Notes under the pieces: generated by a model
What the model was told of the DNA's origin: nothing
Database searches by the model: none
Seen by the model: only the letters and a program-made list of their open reading frames with translations
Program-made: the position numbers and the translations under genes
DNA from: Gammaproteobacteria bacterium
GTDB lineage: Bacteria; Pseudomonadota; Gammaproteobacteria; Pseudomonadales; Azotimanducaceae
Reading direction: 5' to 3'
Assembly (NCBI GenBank): GCA_026709365.1
Contig: JAPOTD010000134.1
Span: 1 to 32,326 of the forward strand
Length of the DNA: 32,326 nucleotides
Part shown: piece after piece, positions 1-8,377 of the stretch
Numbering within the stretch: position 1 is the stretch's first letter
Layout of the letters: each line of letters opens with the position of its first letter

Positions 1-121
1 GGCTCGGGAAGTTCCCCGCCGCCAGAACCCGGAACGCCACGTCCTCCTCCAGCCGGTGCGCCACGCCCCGCGACGAGAACACGCCCGTCGCGTACCCGTG
101 GATCAGCACCTTCACCATCAT
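1..121 (-). mobile_element. Transposase fragment, DUF772/IS1182-like, cut by window edge
   Basis: Reading the minus strand from an ATG-ATG pair at 121 gives about 40 residues that include the stretches MMVKVLIHGYATGVFSSR and LEEDVAFRVLAAGNFP. These are characteristic of the N-terminal DUF772 region of IS1182-type DDE transposases. The frame stays open to the left edge, so the catalytic part lies outside the window. The frame is also open upstream of the ATG pair (to about 180), but that stretch is not recognisably transposase-like. Family members usually carry another 50 or more residues before this motif, so the 5' end is probably lost where it abuts the desaturase gene. The family is recognised from memory of the motif. 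Whether the element is intact on the other side cannot be seen. Confidence 0.7.
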
Positions 122-180
122 CCGCGCCCGCTCTGCGCGCGCTGGCGCGGAGCCAGTCAGAAAGCTAGTATTGGAAGATC

Positions 181-1086
181 ATGAGCACCACTGCGACGGC
201 CAATCTTTCCGACTACGCAAGCGCGGAGGAGATGCGTTCCCTGCTGGTGCGCTCCGACTGGCAGGCGGGATGGATGACGTTGTTCAATCTCGCCGTGATG
301 GTCGGCGCCTTCGCCTTGCCGGCCCTGTGGCTCAGTCCGCTGACCGTGCTGCTGGCCGTCGCGTTGCTTGGTGGGCGTCAGTTGGGCCTTGCGGTGCTCT
401 ACCACGATTGCGCCCACCAGGTTTTCTTCGAGTCCCGGCGGCTTAACGACGCCTTTGGCACGTGGCTGTTCGGCGGGCTGATGAACACCTCTCTAGCCCG
501 CTATCGGGCCTACCATCTCGACCACCATCGCCATGCGGGCACCGAGCGGGATCCGGACTTCGTCATGGCCAGCGCCTATCCGGCCGAGCCGGCCAGCCTG
601 CGCCGCAAGCTGACGCGAGACCTGACGGGCCGCACCGGCTTCAAGGATTTGCTTCGGCAGGTCAAGTCATTCGGCTGGTCGCGCAACGCCCCCTTCCTGG
701 CTTCCCACGGCGTTATGTTCAGTTTGCTCGCATTGGCCGGCGCACCTTGGGCCTATGCCCTTTGGTGGTTGGCCTATCTGGTGGCCTATCAGGTCGTCAC
801 CCGCATTCGGTTCATGAGCGAGCACGGCGTTGCCCTGAATCGGCTGAGCGCTGACGTGCGCGAAAACACCGCCACCACGTTGGTGTCTTGGTGGGAGCGG
901 CTGCTTATCGGGCCGAATTTCGTCAACTATCATCTGGAGCACCACCTGCAAGCGGGGGTGCCCTGCTATCGCCTGCGCCGCTTTCACAACCTGCTCAAGG
1001 ACAGGGGGTTTTTCGGCGCCTGCGCGAGACCTGAGGGCTGCTTCTCGAACGGCTACTTGCACGTTCTGCGCAAGGCCGTTGCTTAG
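181..1086 (+). CDS. Membrane fatty-acid desaturase-family protein
   Basis: This 301-residue integral membrane protein belongs to the membrane-bound fatty-acid desaturase/hydroxylase superfamily, which uses a diiron centre to oxidise acyl chains, carotenoids or related lipids. The three histidine boxes are visible: HDCAH (75-79), HLDHHRHAG (112-120) and HLEHH (251-255). Hydrophobic segments lie at about 35-65, 95-102 and 175-205. A GGAAG ribosome site lies just before the ATG. The gene directly follows the transposase fragment and converges with the nhaC-type gene, with only 22 bases between the stops. The substrate cannot be told from the sequence; a beta-carotene hydroxylase-like or alkane-related role is also possible. 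Confidence 0.85.
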   Translation: MSTTATANLSDYASAEEMRSLLVRSDWQAGWMTLFNLAVMVGAFALPALWLSPLTVLLAVALLGGRQLGLAVLYHDCAHQVFFESRRLNDAFGTWLFGGLMNTSLARYRAYHLDHHRHAGTERDPDFVMASAYPAEPASLRRKLTRDLTGRTGFKDLLRQVKSFGWSRNAPFLASHGVMFSLLALAGAPWAYALWWLAYLVAYQVVTRIRFMSEHGVALNRLSADVRENTATTLVSWWERLLIGPNFVNYHLEHHLQAGVPCYRLRRFHNLLKDRGFFGACARPEGCFSNGYLHVLRKAVA

Positions 1087-1108
1087 GGGAAGATGCCCAG
1101 GGTTCCGC

Positions 1109-2575
1109 TTATGCCAGCGCCGCTTGGGAATTGGCGTCCGACCTCGCTTCGACGGGTTCGATCTTGAAGCCGGTGGCGCCGTAGGCCATCGACACCAGCG
1201 GGTTGATCAGGTTGAAGAAGCAGAAGGGCAGATAGGTCAGGGTGGGTACGCCGAGGGTGGCGGCCATGTAGGCGCCGCAGGTGTTCCAAGGCACCAGCGG
1301 CGAGGTTATGGTGCCGGTGTCCTCGACCACCCTGGCCAAGTTCTTCTCGTGTAGTCCGCGCCGCAGGTACTCGTCGCGGAACATGCGTCCGGTCAGCACG
1401 ATGGACATGAACTGATCGGCGGCCAGCGCATTGATGCCGAAGCAGGTGCCGCCGCTGGCGGCAATGAGGCTGCCCGTGCCGCGTCCCAGTTTGACCAAGC
1501 CGCGCAGGAGCACCCGCAGGATGCCGGCTCTTTCCAGGACCGCGCCGAAGGACATGGCGGCGATCACCAGCCAGACGGTGGTCAGCATTGAACTCATGCC
1601 GCCCCGCGACAGCAGCGCATCGAGGTTGGCGTCGCCGGTGGTTGCCGTGTAGCCGTTGAACAGCACCGTCCACAGGGCCCGCGTGACGGCGTCGCCGCCG
1701 TCGCCCGGCGCCATCGCCAGAATGGCGGGGCGTTGAAACGCCAGGGCAAACAGGACGCCGACCAGGGCGCCAGCCAGAATCGTCGCCACGGCGGGGGTTT
1801 TGCGCACCGCCAAGCCGATCACCAGGGCCACCGGCACAAGCTGCAGCGCGCTGATGTCGAAATGACCCTCAAGCAGGGCCAAGGTGGCGTCGAGGCTGCC
1901 CGCCCGTGCGTTTGCGGAACTGCCGCCGATCAACAGGAAGATCGCCAAGGCCACGGCCAGGCTCGGCGTGGTGGTCCAGGTCATGTGCCGGATGTGGGTG
2001 AAGATGTCGATGCCGGTGACCGCCGGCGCCAGATTGGTGGTGTCTGAAAGCGGCGACATCTTGTCGCCGAAGTAGGCGCCGCTGATGATGGCCCCGGCGG
2101 TGACCTCGATGGATTGCCCCAAGGCCGCGGCGATGCCCACCAATGCGATGCCCAAGGTGCCGGCCACTGTCCAGGAGCTGCCGATCGCCAGTGCCGTGAT
2201 GGCGCACAGCAGGCAGCAGGCGGCGTAGAAGAAGCCGGGGTCGAGCACCAGCAGCCCGTAGTAGATCAGCGTGGGCACCGTGCCGCTGATCATCCAAGCG
2301 CCGATCAGGCTGCCGACGGAGAGCAGGATCAGGATGGCCGGCATCGCGGTGCCGATGCCGGCCACAATCGCCCGTTCGATGGCCTTCCAGCTGTGGCCGT
2401 TCCTAATGCCGATGCCCGCAGCGATTGCCGTGCCGCAGACCAGGGCGATTTGATTGGCGCCGGCGGAGGAGTCGCTGCCGAACAGGAGCACGGAGGCCAT
2501 CAGCAGCAGCAAGGTGCCACCGATGCCGATGCTCGCATCCGCAGCGTTGGCTTCCCGAACCTCAGATGGTTCCAT
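1109..2575 (-). CDS. nhaC: NhaC-family Na+/H+ antiporter
   Basis: This roughly 488-residue polytopic membrane protein of the NhaC/arginine-ornithine antiporter superfamily probably exchanges Na+ for H+, or a related organic solute, across the inner membrane. About twelve hydrophobic segments are present. The conserved family stretch GDKMSPLSDTTNLAP lies near the middle, and a Gly-rich AASGGTCFGINALAADQF block lies in the C-terminal half. The ATG at 2575 (MEPSEVREAN) was chosen over an upstream in-frame start, because the extra 33 residues are Pro/Ser/Arg-rich and look like read-through of non-coding sequence. It reads away from the unknown membrane-anchored gene 100 bases upstream. The transported ion is inferred from the family only. 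Confidence 0.85.
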   Translation of the reverse strand: MEPSEVREANAADASIGIGGTLLLLMASVLLFGSDSSAGANQIALVCGTAIAAGIGIRNGHSWKAIERAIVAGIGTAMPAILILLSVGSLIGAWMISGTVPTLIYYGLLVLDPGFFYAACCLLCAITALAIGSSWTVAGTLGIALVGIAAALGQSIEVTAGAIISGAYFGDKMSPLSDTTNLAPAVTGIDIFTHIRHMTWTTTPSLAVALAIFLLIGGSSANARAGSLDATLALLEGHFDISALQLVPVALVIGLAVRKTPAVATILAGALVGVLFALAFQRPAILAMAPGDGGDAVTRALWTVLFNGYTATTGDANLDALLSRGGMSSMLTTVWLVIAAMSFGAVLERAGILRVLLRGLVKLGRGTGSLIAASGGTCFGINALAADQFMSIVLTGRMFRDEYLRRGLHEKNLARVVEDTGTITSPLVPWNTCGAYMAATLGVPTLTYLPFCFFNLINPLVSMAYGATGFKIEPVEARSDANSQAALA

Positions 2576-2677
2576 TGGCCTTGAACGCAGGGGCTCGGAC
2601 CGGGCCGTCAGCGGTGGTGGAGACGCTGGCCGGAGCTTGGGTGAAGTCGGCGACCCCCAGCCCCTCGAAGGCAAGGC

Positions 2678-3193
2678 TCACGCCCTTGGCGTCAACTCGA
2701 ACAGCCAGAGCGCGCCGGAGGCAACAGCCGCCTCAGGTATGGGCTGGCCGCCCATGTACTTGCGTGACAGCTGCTCAAGCAACGGCTTGAGCATCGACCC
2801 CTCCCGGAGGCGCACCAAGTTGTGGTTGTGGAGCTTGCCGTCGATGCGCGTGATGATGCGCCCGTCGCGCTCCGCCTCGATGGGCCACTGCTTCCAGATG
2901 CGCCCCCAAGCCGAGTCCATGTAGCCACTGGGAATGAAAAGGCGTCCTTCGTGAACCAGCACCCAGACGGTGCGCGAGCGCGGCGGCTCCAAGGACTGGA
3001 ACTCAATGGTTTCCATGTCCTTCACGAACGACCAGTCGCTGGGCACTGCCAATTGCGGCTCGCCGCTGGTGAACGGCCCTCCGGCGATGATCTCCAGGGG
3101 ACCATCGGCGAAACGGGCGCCGATCAGCACGACGGCGACGATGGCGGTGACGGCCAGAACCGTGCCGAGGACGATCTTTGCGAACAGCTTCAT
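2678..3193 (-). CDS. Membrane-anchored protein of unknown function
   Basis: This 171-residue protein has an N-terminal hydrophobic helix (about 4-26) with a short basic start (MKLFAK), so it is probably an inner-membrane-anchored periplasmic protein. The rest looks beta-rich and has no catalytic motif I know. Its central part (ETIEF...VWVLVHEGRLFIPSGY...W...ITRIDGKLHNH) resembles the lipoprotein at 8468-8902 in order and spacing, including a G-x-LY/LF strand, a W, and an R-IDG strand. The two are likely distant paralogues with a split-barrel-like fold, as in DUF2255 or F420/FMN-binding proteins, though that fold call is a guess. It lies 103 bases upstream of nhaC on the same strand and may share its transcript. 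Confidence 0.7.
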   Translation of the reverse strand: MKLFAKIVLGTVLAVTAIVAVVLIGARFADGPLEIIAGGPFTSGEPQLAVPSDWSFVKDMETIEFQSLEPPRSRTVWVLVHEGRLFIPSGYMDSAWGRIWKQWPIEAERDGRIITRIDGKLHNHNLVRLREGSMLKPLLEQLSRKYMGGQPIPEAAVASGALWLFELTPRA

Positions 3194-3389
3194 AGGCCCA
3201 ACTCCTGCGCAATGGGTGCGACTGGGGATTCAGGTTAGTCGCGCCATTGACCGACGGCAAGCCGCTCGCCGCCCCCTTTGCGCTGAATGGCCAATTTCCC
3301 ACGCGACGGCGGGCGAATCGCCACTTTTCTGAGACGCGGCAAGGGTTCAAGGTGGCTTGCTATTCCAACTGCGACCAAGGAACATGATC

Positions 3390-3782
3390 ATGCAGCGAAC
3401 AGTCAGGGAAATCGAGGCGATGTCGGAGCGGCTTGAGGCATCCGGAATGCCCCAACAGGAGAGCAGGGCGGTGATTGCGGCGATCGCCAATTCCATTGAG
3501 AAGTTCGCCGTTACGCCGGAGCGGCTGCGCGCGGAGTTTGAGCGCAACAATGAATTGCTTTGGAAGCGCATTGATGAGCGCTTTAGTGAAGTTGACGCTC
3601 GCTTCGAGTCAACTGAGGTGGCCGCCGATGCCCGATTCAAGTCGGTTGAGGGACGTTTGGACCGGATCGAGTCCCTGCTTGAGAAAATGCTCGGCTGGAT
3701 GGTCACGTTCTTCGTGACCTTCATTGTCGGCCTGATGGGGCTGTTCGGGACCTTGGTGGCGGGCATCTGGCCCTTGGCGTGA
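3390..3782 (+). CDS. Coiled-coil protein with C-terminal membrane helix
   Basis: A 130-residue protein. Residues 1-60 are helical and charged. Residues 60-98 form a heptad-type coiled coil with near repeats (DERFSEVDARFE, DARFKSVEGRLD). Residues 102-127 are a single transmembrane helix, and the protein ends a few residues later. This layout matches the DUF1640/CCDC90-like class of tail-anchored coiled-coil proteins. The ATG at 3390 was preferred over ATGs at 3357 and 3384 because AAGGA at 3377-3381 is 8 bases from it. The downstream hydratase gene begins 31 bases after the stop. No function can be assigned. Confidence 0.7.
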   Translation: MQRTVREIEAMSERLEASGMPQQESRAVIAAIANSIEKFAVTPERLRAEFERNNELLWKRIDERFSEVDARFESTEVAADARFKSVEGRLDRIESLLEKMLGWMVTFFVTFIVGLMGLFGTLVAGIWPLA

Positions 3783-3813
3783 GCATCGGGAGCGTTGCAG
3801 GGAGGTATCGAAC

Positions 3814-4716
3814 ATGAGTGAAGCCGAAGTGTTTGAGCAGATTCGCTACGAGGAGCCCGCCGAGGGCGTGGCGCGGATCATGCTGGCGCGGGCGGACATC
3901 CGCAATGCGCAGAACAAGCAAATGCTCTATGAGATGGACCGCGCCCTGAACGTGGCCATGCACGATGACGCCATCAAGGTGGTCATCATCGGCGCTGACG
4001 GCCCGCACTTCTCCTCAGGGCACCACCTGAAGGACCGCAGCCGAATTGGCGACTACGGCCCGCCGATCATGGGCGGGGGCGGCTACCGGCGCCCCGGCCA
4101 GGAAGGGCACATGGCGATGGAGCAGGAGATCTACGTCGGCTTCTGCTGGCGCTGGCGCAACATGCCCAAGCCGACCATCGCCCAAGTGCAGGGCAAGGCC
4201 ATCGCCGGCGGGCTGATGCTGGTCTGGCCGTTCGACCTGATCGTCGCCGCCGAGGACGCCCAGTTCTCCGACCCGGTGATCGCCTTCGGCGTCAACGGCC
4301 ATGAGTACTTCGTCCACGCTTGGGAAGTGGGCCACCGCAAGGCCAAGGAAATGCTCTTCACCGGCGGCGCCATCAGCGCCCAGGAAGGCAAGGAACTGGG
4401 CATGGTCAACCATGTGGTGCCGAACGCCGAACTCACTGGCTTCACCTTGGACCTCGCCAGGAGGATCGCCAAGCAGCCGCCCTTCGGCCTGAAGCTGGCC
4501 AAGCTCGCCGTGAATCAATCGCTCGACGCCCAAGGCATGTACAACGCCATCCACTCGGCTTTCGGCCTGCATCATCTGGGGCACGCCAACTCGCGCATTC
4601 TCCATCAAATGGGGGTGGATCCCGGCGGTGCGGTGAAGATCGAGAAGGAGGCCCGGGAGCAGATCGCCAGCGGCAAGGCGGCTGGCGCGCCTGCGGTCGG
4701 ACAGAACGCTAGATGA
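3814..4716 (+). CDS. Enoyl-CoA hydratase/isomerase-family protein
   Basis: This 300-residue crotonase-fold protein probably hydrates or isomerises an acyl-CoA double bond. The oxyanion-hole regions are visible as FSSGHHLKD (about 68-76) and QGKAIAGGLMLVWPFDLIVA (about 127-146), followed by the family's FSDPVIAFGV and the C-terminal GMVNHVVPNAEL block. It is somewhat longer than the usual 260 residues, with an insertion rich in Gly and Arg after the first oxyanion loop. A strong GGAGG lies 8 bases before the ATG. The gene overlaps the convergent hydrolase gene by 8 bases. The neighbouring hydrolase, monooxygenase and CoA-transferase genes suggest degradation of an organic acid or ring compound; the actual substrate is unknown. 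Confidence 0.85.
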   Translation: MSEAEVFEQIRYEEPAEGVARIMLARADIRNAQNKQMLYEMDRALNVAMHDDAIKVVIIGADGPHFSSGHHLKDRSRIGDYGPPIMGGGGYRRPGQEGHMAMEQEIYVGFCWRWRNMPKPTIAQVQGKAIAGGLMLVWPFDLIVAAEDAQFSDPVIAFGVNGHEYFVHAWEVGHRKAKEMLFTGGAISAQEGKELGMVNHVVPNAELTGFTLDLARRIAKQPPFGLKLAKLAVNQSLDAQGMYNAIHSAFGLHHLGHANSRILHQMGVDPGGAVKIEKEAREQIASGKAAGAPAVGQNAR

Positions 4717-5482
4717 ACTGGTTGATTAGCCTGGCCAAGGCGTCCGGCTGGTCGAGTTCCACGAGATGTCCGGCTTCGGCCACTTCCTGGATCAAGCATT
4801 CGCCGGGGACGGCGGCCTTCAGCTTTTCCAGGCAGGCTCGCGGCACCAACTTATCCTCGCCCCCCCGAAGCAGCAGCATGGGCTGGGTGATTCGGTAGGC
4901 ACGCTTCAGGATGCCGGTGTCGTTGAGCGGCCACAGGTAGCGGGCGGCGGCTTCCCGGGCCCGGACTTCCGTCACCTGCCACTCGATTTCGTCCATGTCG
5001 TCAGGCTTGTCCCAGAGTGCCTCGAACCGCTCCGGACTGGCGCACAGCAGCGGCGGATAGCTTTTCGGGCCTGGGGGTTGCGCCCAGAGGTCCATGGCCC
5101 CGGAGCGCTCGTCATGGATGCCGAAGGGGCCGATGAGCGCCAGCTTGGCGATGCGCTGGCGCTGCATTGCGGCCGCTTCCAGGGCCAAGGGGGCGCTGAC
5201 CGAGCTGGCGATCAGGCCGAAGGGGCCGTCCGTTGCGCCTTCGAGGATTTCCAGGGTGGCGGCCGTCCAGTCCGACAGGTCGTCGAGCCGGTCGTGGCCT
5301 GCGGCGCCGGGAAAGCCGGGCAGGGAAGGGACGATGACGTGGCGGCTTTCGGCCAGCCCGTCGAGGAACGGTATCCACTTCGGCAGGCCGCCGAAGCCGG
5401 CCAGGAAGACAATGGGTTCGCCCTCGCCTTGCTCCCAAACTCGAACTTCGGCGCCGTTGCAGCGCAGGCTTCGGCTGCGCAT
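4709..5482 (-). CDS. Alpha/beta-fold hydrolase
   Basis: A 257-residue protein with the alpha/beta-hydrolase layout: an oxyanion region IVFLAGFGGLP (24-34), a nucleophile elbow, a cap region, the acid-residue loop GGEDKLVP, and the final EAGHLVELDQP with the catalytic His. The elbow reads A-S-S-V-S (92-96), giving Ser94 as the likely nucleophile in place of the usual G-x-S-x-G. The chosen ATG shares one base with the stop of the upstream monooxygenase gene (TGATG), so the two are translationally coupled. This argues against the longer upstream start. The pairing suggests that the hydrolase acts on the product of the flavin monooxygenase, for example an ester or a ring-cleavage product. That is inference. 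Confidence 0.85.
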   Translation of the reverse strand: MRSRSLRCNGAEVRVWEQGEGEPIVFLAGFGGLPKWIPFLDGLAESRHVIVPSLPGFPGAAGHDRLDDLSDWTAATLEILEGATDGPFGLIASSVSAPLALEAAAMQRQRIAKLALIGPFGIHDERSGAMDLWAQPPGPKSYPPLLCASPERFEALWDKPDDMDEIEWQVTEVRAREAAARYLWPLNDTGILKRAYRITQPMLLLRGGEDKLVPRACLEKLKAAVPGECLIQEVAEAGHLVELDQPDALARLINQFI

Positions 5483-6744
5483 CAGGCGACTTGACGAGGT
5501 GCCCGGCGCTCGGCGCCGGCCATGGGCTCGGGCCACCAACGGTTCTCCCACTCGGAGAACAGGTCGCTGAGTTGGGGCAGCACCTGCTCGGCGTAGAGCC
5601 GGGTGTTGTGCTTGGTCAATTCGTGGCTCATGTTGCCGAACTGCAGCAGCAGCATCAGGTTGCCGACGTTGAGGGTGGTGCAGACCTCGCGCAGCCGCTC
5701 GGCCACTTCGTCGGGGGTGCCGACGATGACGTAGCCAGCCTCAATGATCTCCTCCCAAGTGGTGGCGCCGCCGCCGAAGCCGCCGCCCTTGGTCTGCTTG
5801 CCGCGCTCCTGCATCGCCGCGGCCGCCACTTGGGACTGCACTCGGGCTCGGATGGTGGCTTCGGTAGTGTAGCCGGGAGGCTGCACGAAGGAGGGGCTGA
5901 CGTGCAGGCAGCGGCCGTAGAAGTACTCGGCGGGCTCCTTGTACAGGCTTAACGCCTCCGCACGCGTTTCGGCGACGCCGACGAACTGCAGGAAGCCTGC
6001 CCGATAGGGATTGCGGTCCTTGCCGAGCTTGTCCATTTCCTCCCAGAACCCCTGCATGGTGCGCAAGCCCAGTTTGTGGCCGAAGTACGAGAGGTAGCAG
6101 TAAACGTAGTCCAGTTCCGCGCACCAGCGCCAAGTCTCGATGGAGCCGCCGCCGGGAATCCACACGGGCGGATGGGGCTTTTGCACCGGGCGGGGCCAGA
6201 CGTTGACGTAGCGCAGTTGGTTGAAGCGCCCGTTGAAGGCGAAGGTCTCTTCGGCCGACCACGCCTTCATGATGAGATCGTGGGCCTCGTAGTAGCGTTC
6301 GCGCAGCTTGGACGGGTTCTGCCCGTAGGCGTAGGCGGTGTCCATGGGCGAGCCGACCGGAAAGCCGGCGATCAGGCGGCCGCCGGAGATGCAGTCGAGC
6401 ATGGCGAACTCCTCGGCCACCCGGATCGGCGGGTTGTAGAGCGCCAGCGAGTTGCCCATCACGCACAGCGCCGCCTCCTCGGTGCGCCGGGCCAGGGTGG
6501 AGGCGATCAGGTTGGGGGAGGGCATCAGCCCGTAGCCGTTGGCGTGATGCTCGTTGCAGCAGATGCCGTCGAAGCCGACTTCGGCGGCGTGCTCCAGCTC
6601 ATCCATGAACTCGTTGTACATGACGTGTGCCCGGTTGGGATCGAGCAGGCCGGGGTCGATATCGACCCACACCGACCGATGCCGGTCGCGGAAGTCGTCG
6701 GGCAGCTCCTTGTAGGGCATCAGGTGGAACCATAGGTTTTTCAA
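5482..6744 (-). CDS. LLM-class (luciferase-like) flavin monooxygenase
   Basis: This 420-residue enzyme of the bacterial luciferase-like superfamily is probably an FMN- or F420-using monooxygenase or oxidoreductase with a TIM-barrel fold. Visible family blocks are FDGICCNEHHANGYG, ISGGRLIAGFPVGSP, the WPRPVQKPHPPVWIPGGGS strand typical of the superfamily, and a C-terminal VGTPDEVAERL. A TTG start at 6744 is chosen. It gives the family-typical N-terminus MKNLWFHLMPY, and a GAGGAG site lies 8 bases upstream. An ATG 24 bases further in is the alternative. The much longer open frame extending upstream to 7626 is not coding, because it covers the oppositely oriented gene at 6856. Downstream it is coupled to the alpha/beta hydrolase. 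Confidence 0.88.
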   Translation of the reverse strand: MKNLWFHLMPYKELPDDFRDRHRSVWVDIDPGLLDPNRAHVMYNEFMDELEHAAEVGFDGICCNEHHANGYGLMPSPNLIASTLARRTEEAALCVMGNSLALYNPPIRVAEEFAMLDCISGGRLIAGFPVGSPMDTAYAYGQNPSKLRERYYEAHDLIMKAWSAEETFAFNGRFNQLRYVNVWPRPVQKPHPPVWIPGGGSIETWRWCAELDYVYCYLSYFGHKLGLRTMQGFWEEMDKLGKDRNPYRAGFLQFVGVAETRAEALSLYKEPAEYFYGRCLHVSPSFVQPPGYTTEATIRARVQSQVAAAAMQERGKQTKGGGFGGGATTWEEIIEAGYVIVGTPDEVAERLREVCTTLNVGNLMLLLQFGNMSHELTKHNTRLYAEQVLPQLSDLFSEWENRWWPEPMAGAERRAPRQVA

Positions 6745-6855
6745 GCCACGTTCTCCTCGAGCCGTTTTTCGCGGCGGTGAAACTAACATAACTGCGAGGT
6801 TGGTGATAAGGTGGACGCATCCAACCCGCTCGCCTGAAACCAACCGGAAATCGTC

Positions 6856-7530
6856 ATGCAGCCCCTCACTTCGCAGGCGCCGCTCATTGTCTATGTGGAC
6901 TACAAGAGCCCATACGCCTTCCTTGCCCTGGAACCCACTTACCAGTTGGAGGACGACTTCGGCATCGAGATTGATTGGCGGCACCTGACGCTGGACATCG
7001 GCAGCTTTCTCGGCACCGCCAAGGCTGACGGCAAAGGCCGGGTCCTGGAGAGCAACCGCAGCAAGGAGCAGTGGTCCTGGGTGCGGTACGCCTACCGGGA
7101 CGCGAAGCGCACTGCCCGGCATCGCGGCTTGGTGCTCAAGGGGCCGCTCAAGGTATGGAACTCGTCGTTGGCCGGCATCGGCATGCAGTGGGCGAAGGCG
7201 GCGGGACGCGAATGCCTCAAGCGCTACTCCGTGACCCTCTTTGACCGTTTTTGGCGGCGCGATCTGGACATTGAGGATCCAGCCGTCATTGAAGCGCTGC
7301 TCGATGAGTCCGGCGCGGCCACCCAAGGCTTTCGCGGCTACCTCGAAGGCGAAGGGCGCGCCGAGCACGACGCCCTGCAGGAGAGGCTTTTGCCCGCCGG
7401 CCTGTTTGGCGTGCCCACCTATGTGGTTGACGGGCAGCCGTTCTTTGGCCGCGAACACCTGCCCTATGTGCGCTGGCACCTCGGCGGGCGTCAGGGCGAA
7501 GCGCCTGACGTCGCCTATGGGCCCTTCTGA
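6856..7530 (+). CDS. DsbA-fold protein, 2-hydroxychromene-2-carboxylate isomerase-like (copy 1)
   Basis: A 224-residue protein of the DsbA/kappa-GST fold family (COG3917 type). The N-terminal strand YVDYKSPYAFLALEP carries the S-P-Y motif; in NahD-like isomerases the Ser there binds the glutathione thiol. The C-terminal part has the cis-Pro loop FGVPTYVVDGQPFFGREHL (about 193-211), as in this family. These enzymes isomerise ring-cleavage intermediates of polycyclic aromatics using glutathione. The gene starts 111 bases from the divergent monooxygenase gene, so the two probably share a control region. Its stop overlaps the ATG of copy 2 (TGATG). The precise substrate is unknown. Confidence 0.82.
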   Translation: MQPLTSQAPLIVYVDYKSPYAFLALEPTYQLEDDFGIEIDWRHLTLDIGSFLGTAKADGKGRVLESNRSKEQWSWVRYAYRDAKRTARHRGLVLKGPLKVWNSSLAGIGMQWAKAAGRECLKRYSVTLFDRFWRRDLDIEDPAVIEALLDESGAATQGFRGYLEGEGRAEHDALQERLLPAGLFGVPTYVVDGQPFFGREHLPYVRWHLGGRQGEAPDVAYGPF

Positions 7531-8240
7531 TGAGGTCAACAAAACAAAGTGCCGGAGCGACGAATGGGCCCTCGCCGGGCGCAGAAGCCGGTGCCCACGA
7601 CCACCGCATGCCGCGACCGCGGGCATTGGTTGCCTACATCGATTTCAAGAGCCCCCAGGCCCGGTTGGCTTTGGGGCCGACCCTTGCCATCGCCGAGGAG
7701 ACCGGCGCCGCATTGGATTGGCGCCCCTTCCACCTCAAGCCGCGGCTGCGGCGACAGGAGCTGGATCCGGCCTCCAGGGGCGCTCGGCATCGTCAGGTGC
7801 GGGCCGACTACCGTCGCTGGGAGCTGGACTTCTACGCCAACAGGCAGGGCATTGAGTGGGTTTACCCTGAAGCGGAGCTTGACAGCTTCGCCGCCAATGC
7901 CGGGCTGGCATGGATGCGGCGCCAAGACGCGGGCTTACGCCAATGCGATGCCTACGTCAGGCACGTCTTTGCCGAAGTGTGGGCGGGCCGCATGGTGCCC
8001 GACGACCGGGAGGCTGTCGAGGCCGCCATTGTCTCGGCCGGTGGCGCCCGTGCGGGCTTCGGCCGTTTTCTCGACCGGCAGGCGGGCGCTGAGCTGGCGC
8101 GCGCCGCCGATGAAGCGTGCGCTCTGGGCGCCAATGATGTGCCGGCCTATGCGATTGGCGATGAGCTCTACATCGGCCGGGCGCACTTGCCCGTCATCCG
8201 TTGGTGGCTTGGTGGCCAAGTGGGCGAGCCGCCCGTGTGA
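7530..8240 (+). CDS. DsbA-fold protein, 2-hydroxychromene-2-carboxylate isomerase-like (copy 2)
   Basis: The 236-residue open frame starts at an ATG overlapping the stop of copy 1. An internal ATG at 7608 (MPRPRALVAYIDFKS) would give a 210-residue protein closer to the family length. It is a tandem paralogue of copy 1 with the same order of blocks: YIDFKSPQARLALGP at the N-terminus and ANDVPAYAIGDELYIGRAHL at the cis-Pro loop. The motif after Ser-Pro has Gln in place of the aromatic Tyr, so the active site differs. The two copies may form a heterodimer or handle different substrates; this is inference from position. The stretch from its stop to the next gene start (8241-8467) is non-coding and carries two hairpins. 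Confidence 0.78.
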   Translation: MRSTKQSAGATNGPSPGAEAGAHDHRMPRPRALVAYIDFKSPQARLALGPTLAIAEETGAALDWRPFHLKPRLRRQELDPASRGARHRQVRADYRRWELDFYANRQGIEWVYPEAELDSFAANAGLAWMRRQDAGLRQCDAYVRHVFAEVWAGRMVPDDREAVEAAIVSAGGARAGFGRFLDRQAGAELARAADEACALGANDVPAYAIGDELYIGRAHLPVIRWWLGGQVGEPPV

Positions 8241-8351
8241 CGCGCCACGCCCCGTGCCATGAATGATGGCGCTCTGTGCCGGCGTGAACGATGGCGGCAA
8301 TGGCTTGTGCGGGCTCAGAAACGTTTCGAATCTGGCTTAAGCGACTAGCGC

Positions 8352-8374
8352 GGAGTTTCGCGCAGCGAAACTCC
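8352..8374. repeat. Perfect 10-bp inverted repeat (hairpin)
   Basis: The arms GGAGTTTCGC (8352-8361) and GCGAAACTCC (8365-8374) are exact reverse complements around a 3-base loop. It follows the tandem isomerase genes by about 110 bases and is followed directly by a second palindrome. It may act as a transcription terminator, although no T-run follows, or be half of a REP-like element. Confidence 0.6.
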
Positions 8375-8377
8375 AAC

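Noticed and set aside
4766-5494. 242-codon plus-strand open frame
   Set aside because: Antisense to the alpha/beta hydrolase, whose motifs are clear.
6745-7626. Monooxygenase frame open for a further 290 codons, suggesting a 714-residue fusion
   Set aside because: The extension is antisense to the isomerase-like gene at 6856, and the TTG at 6744 has a good ribosome site and gives the family N-terminus.
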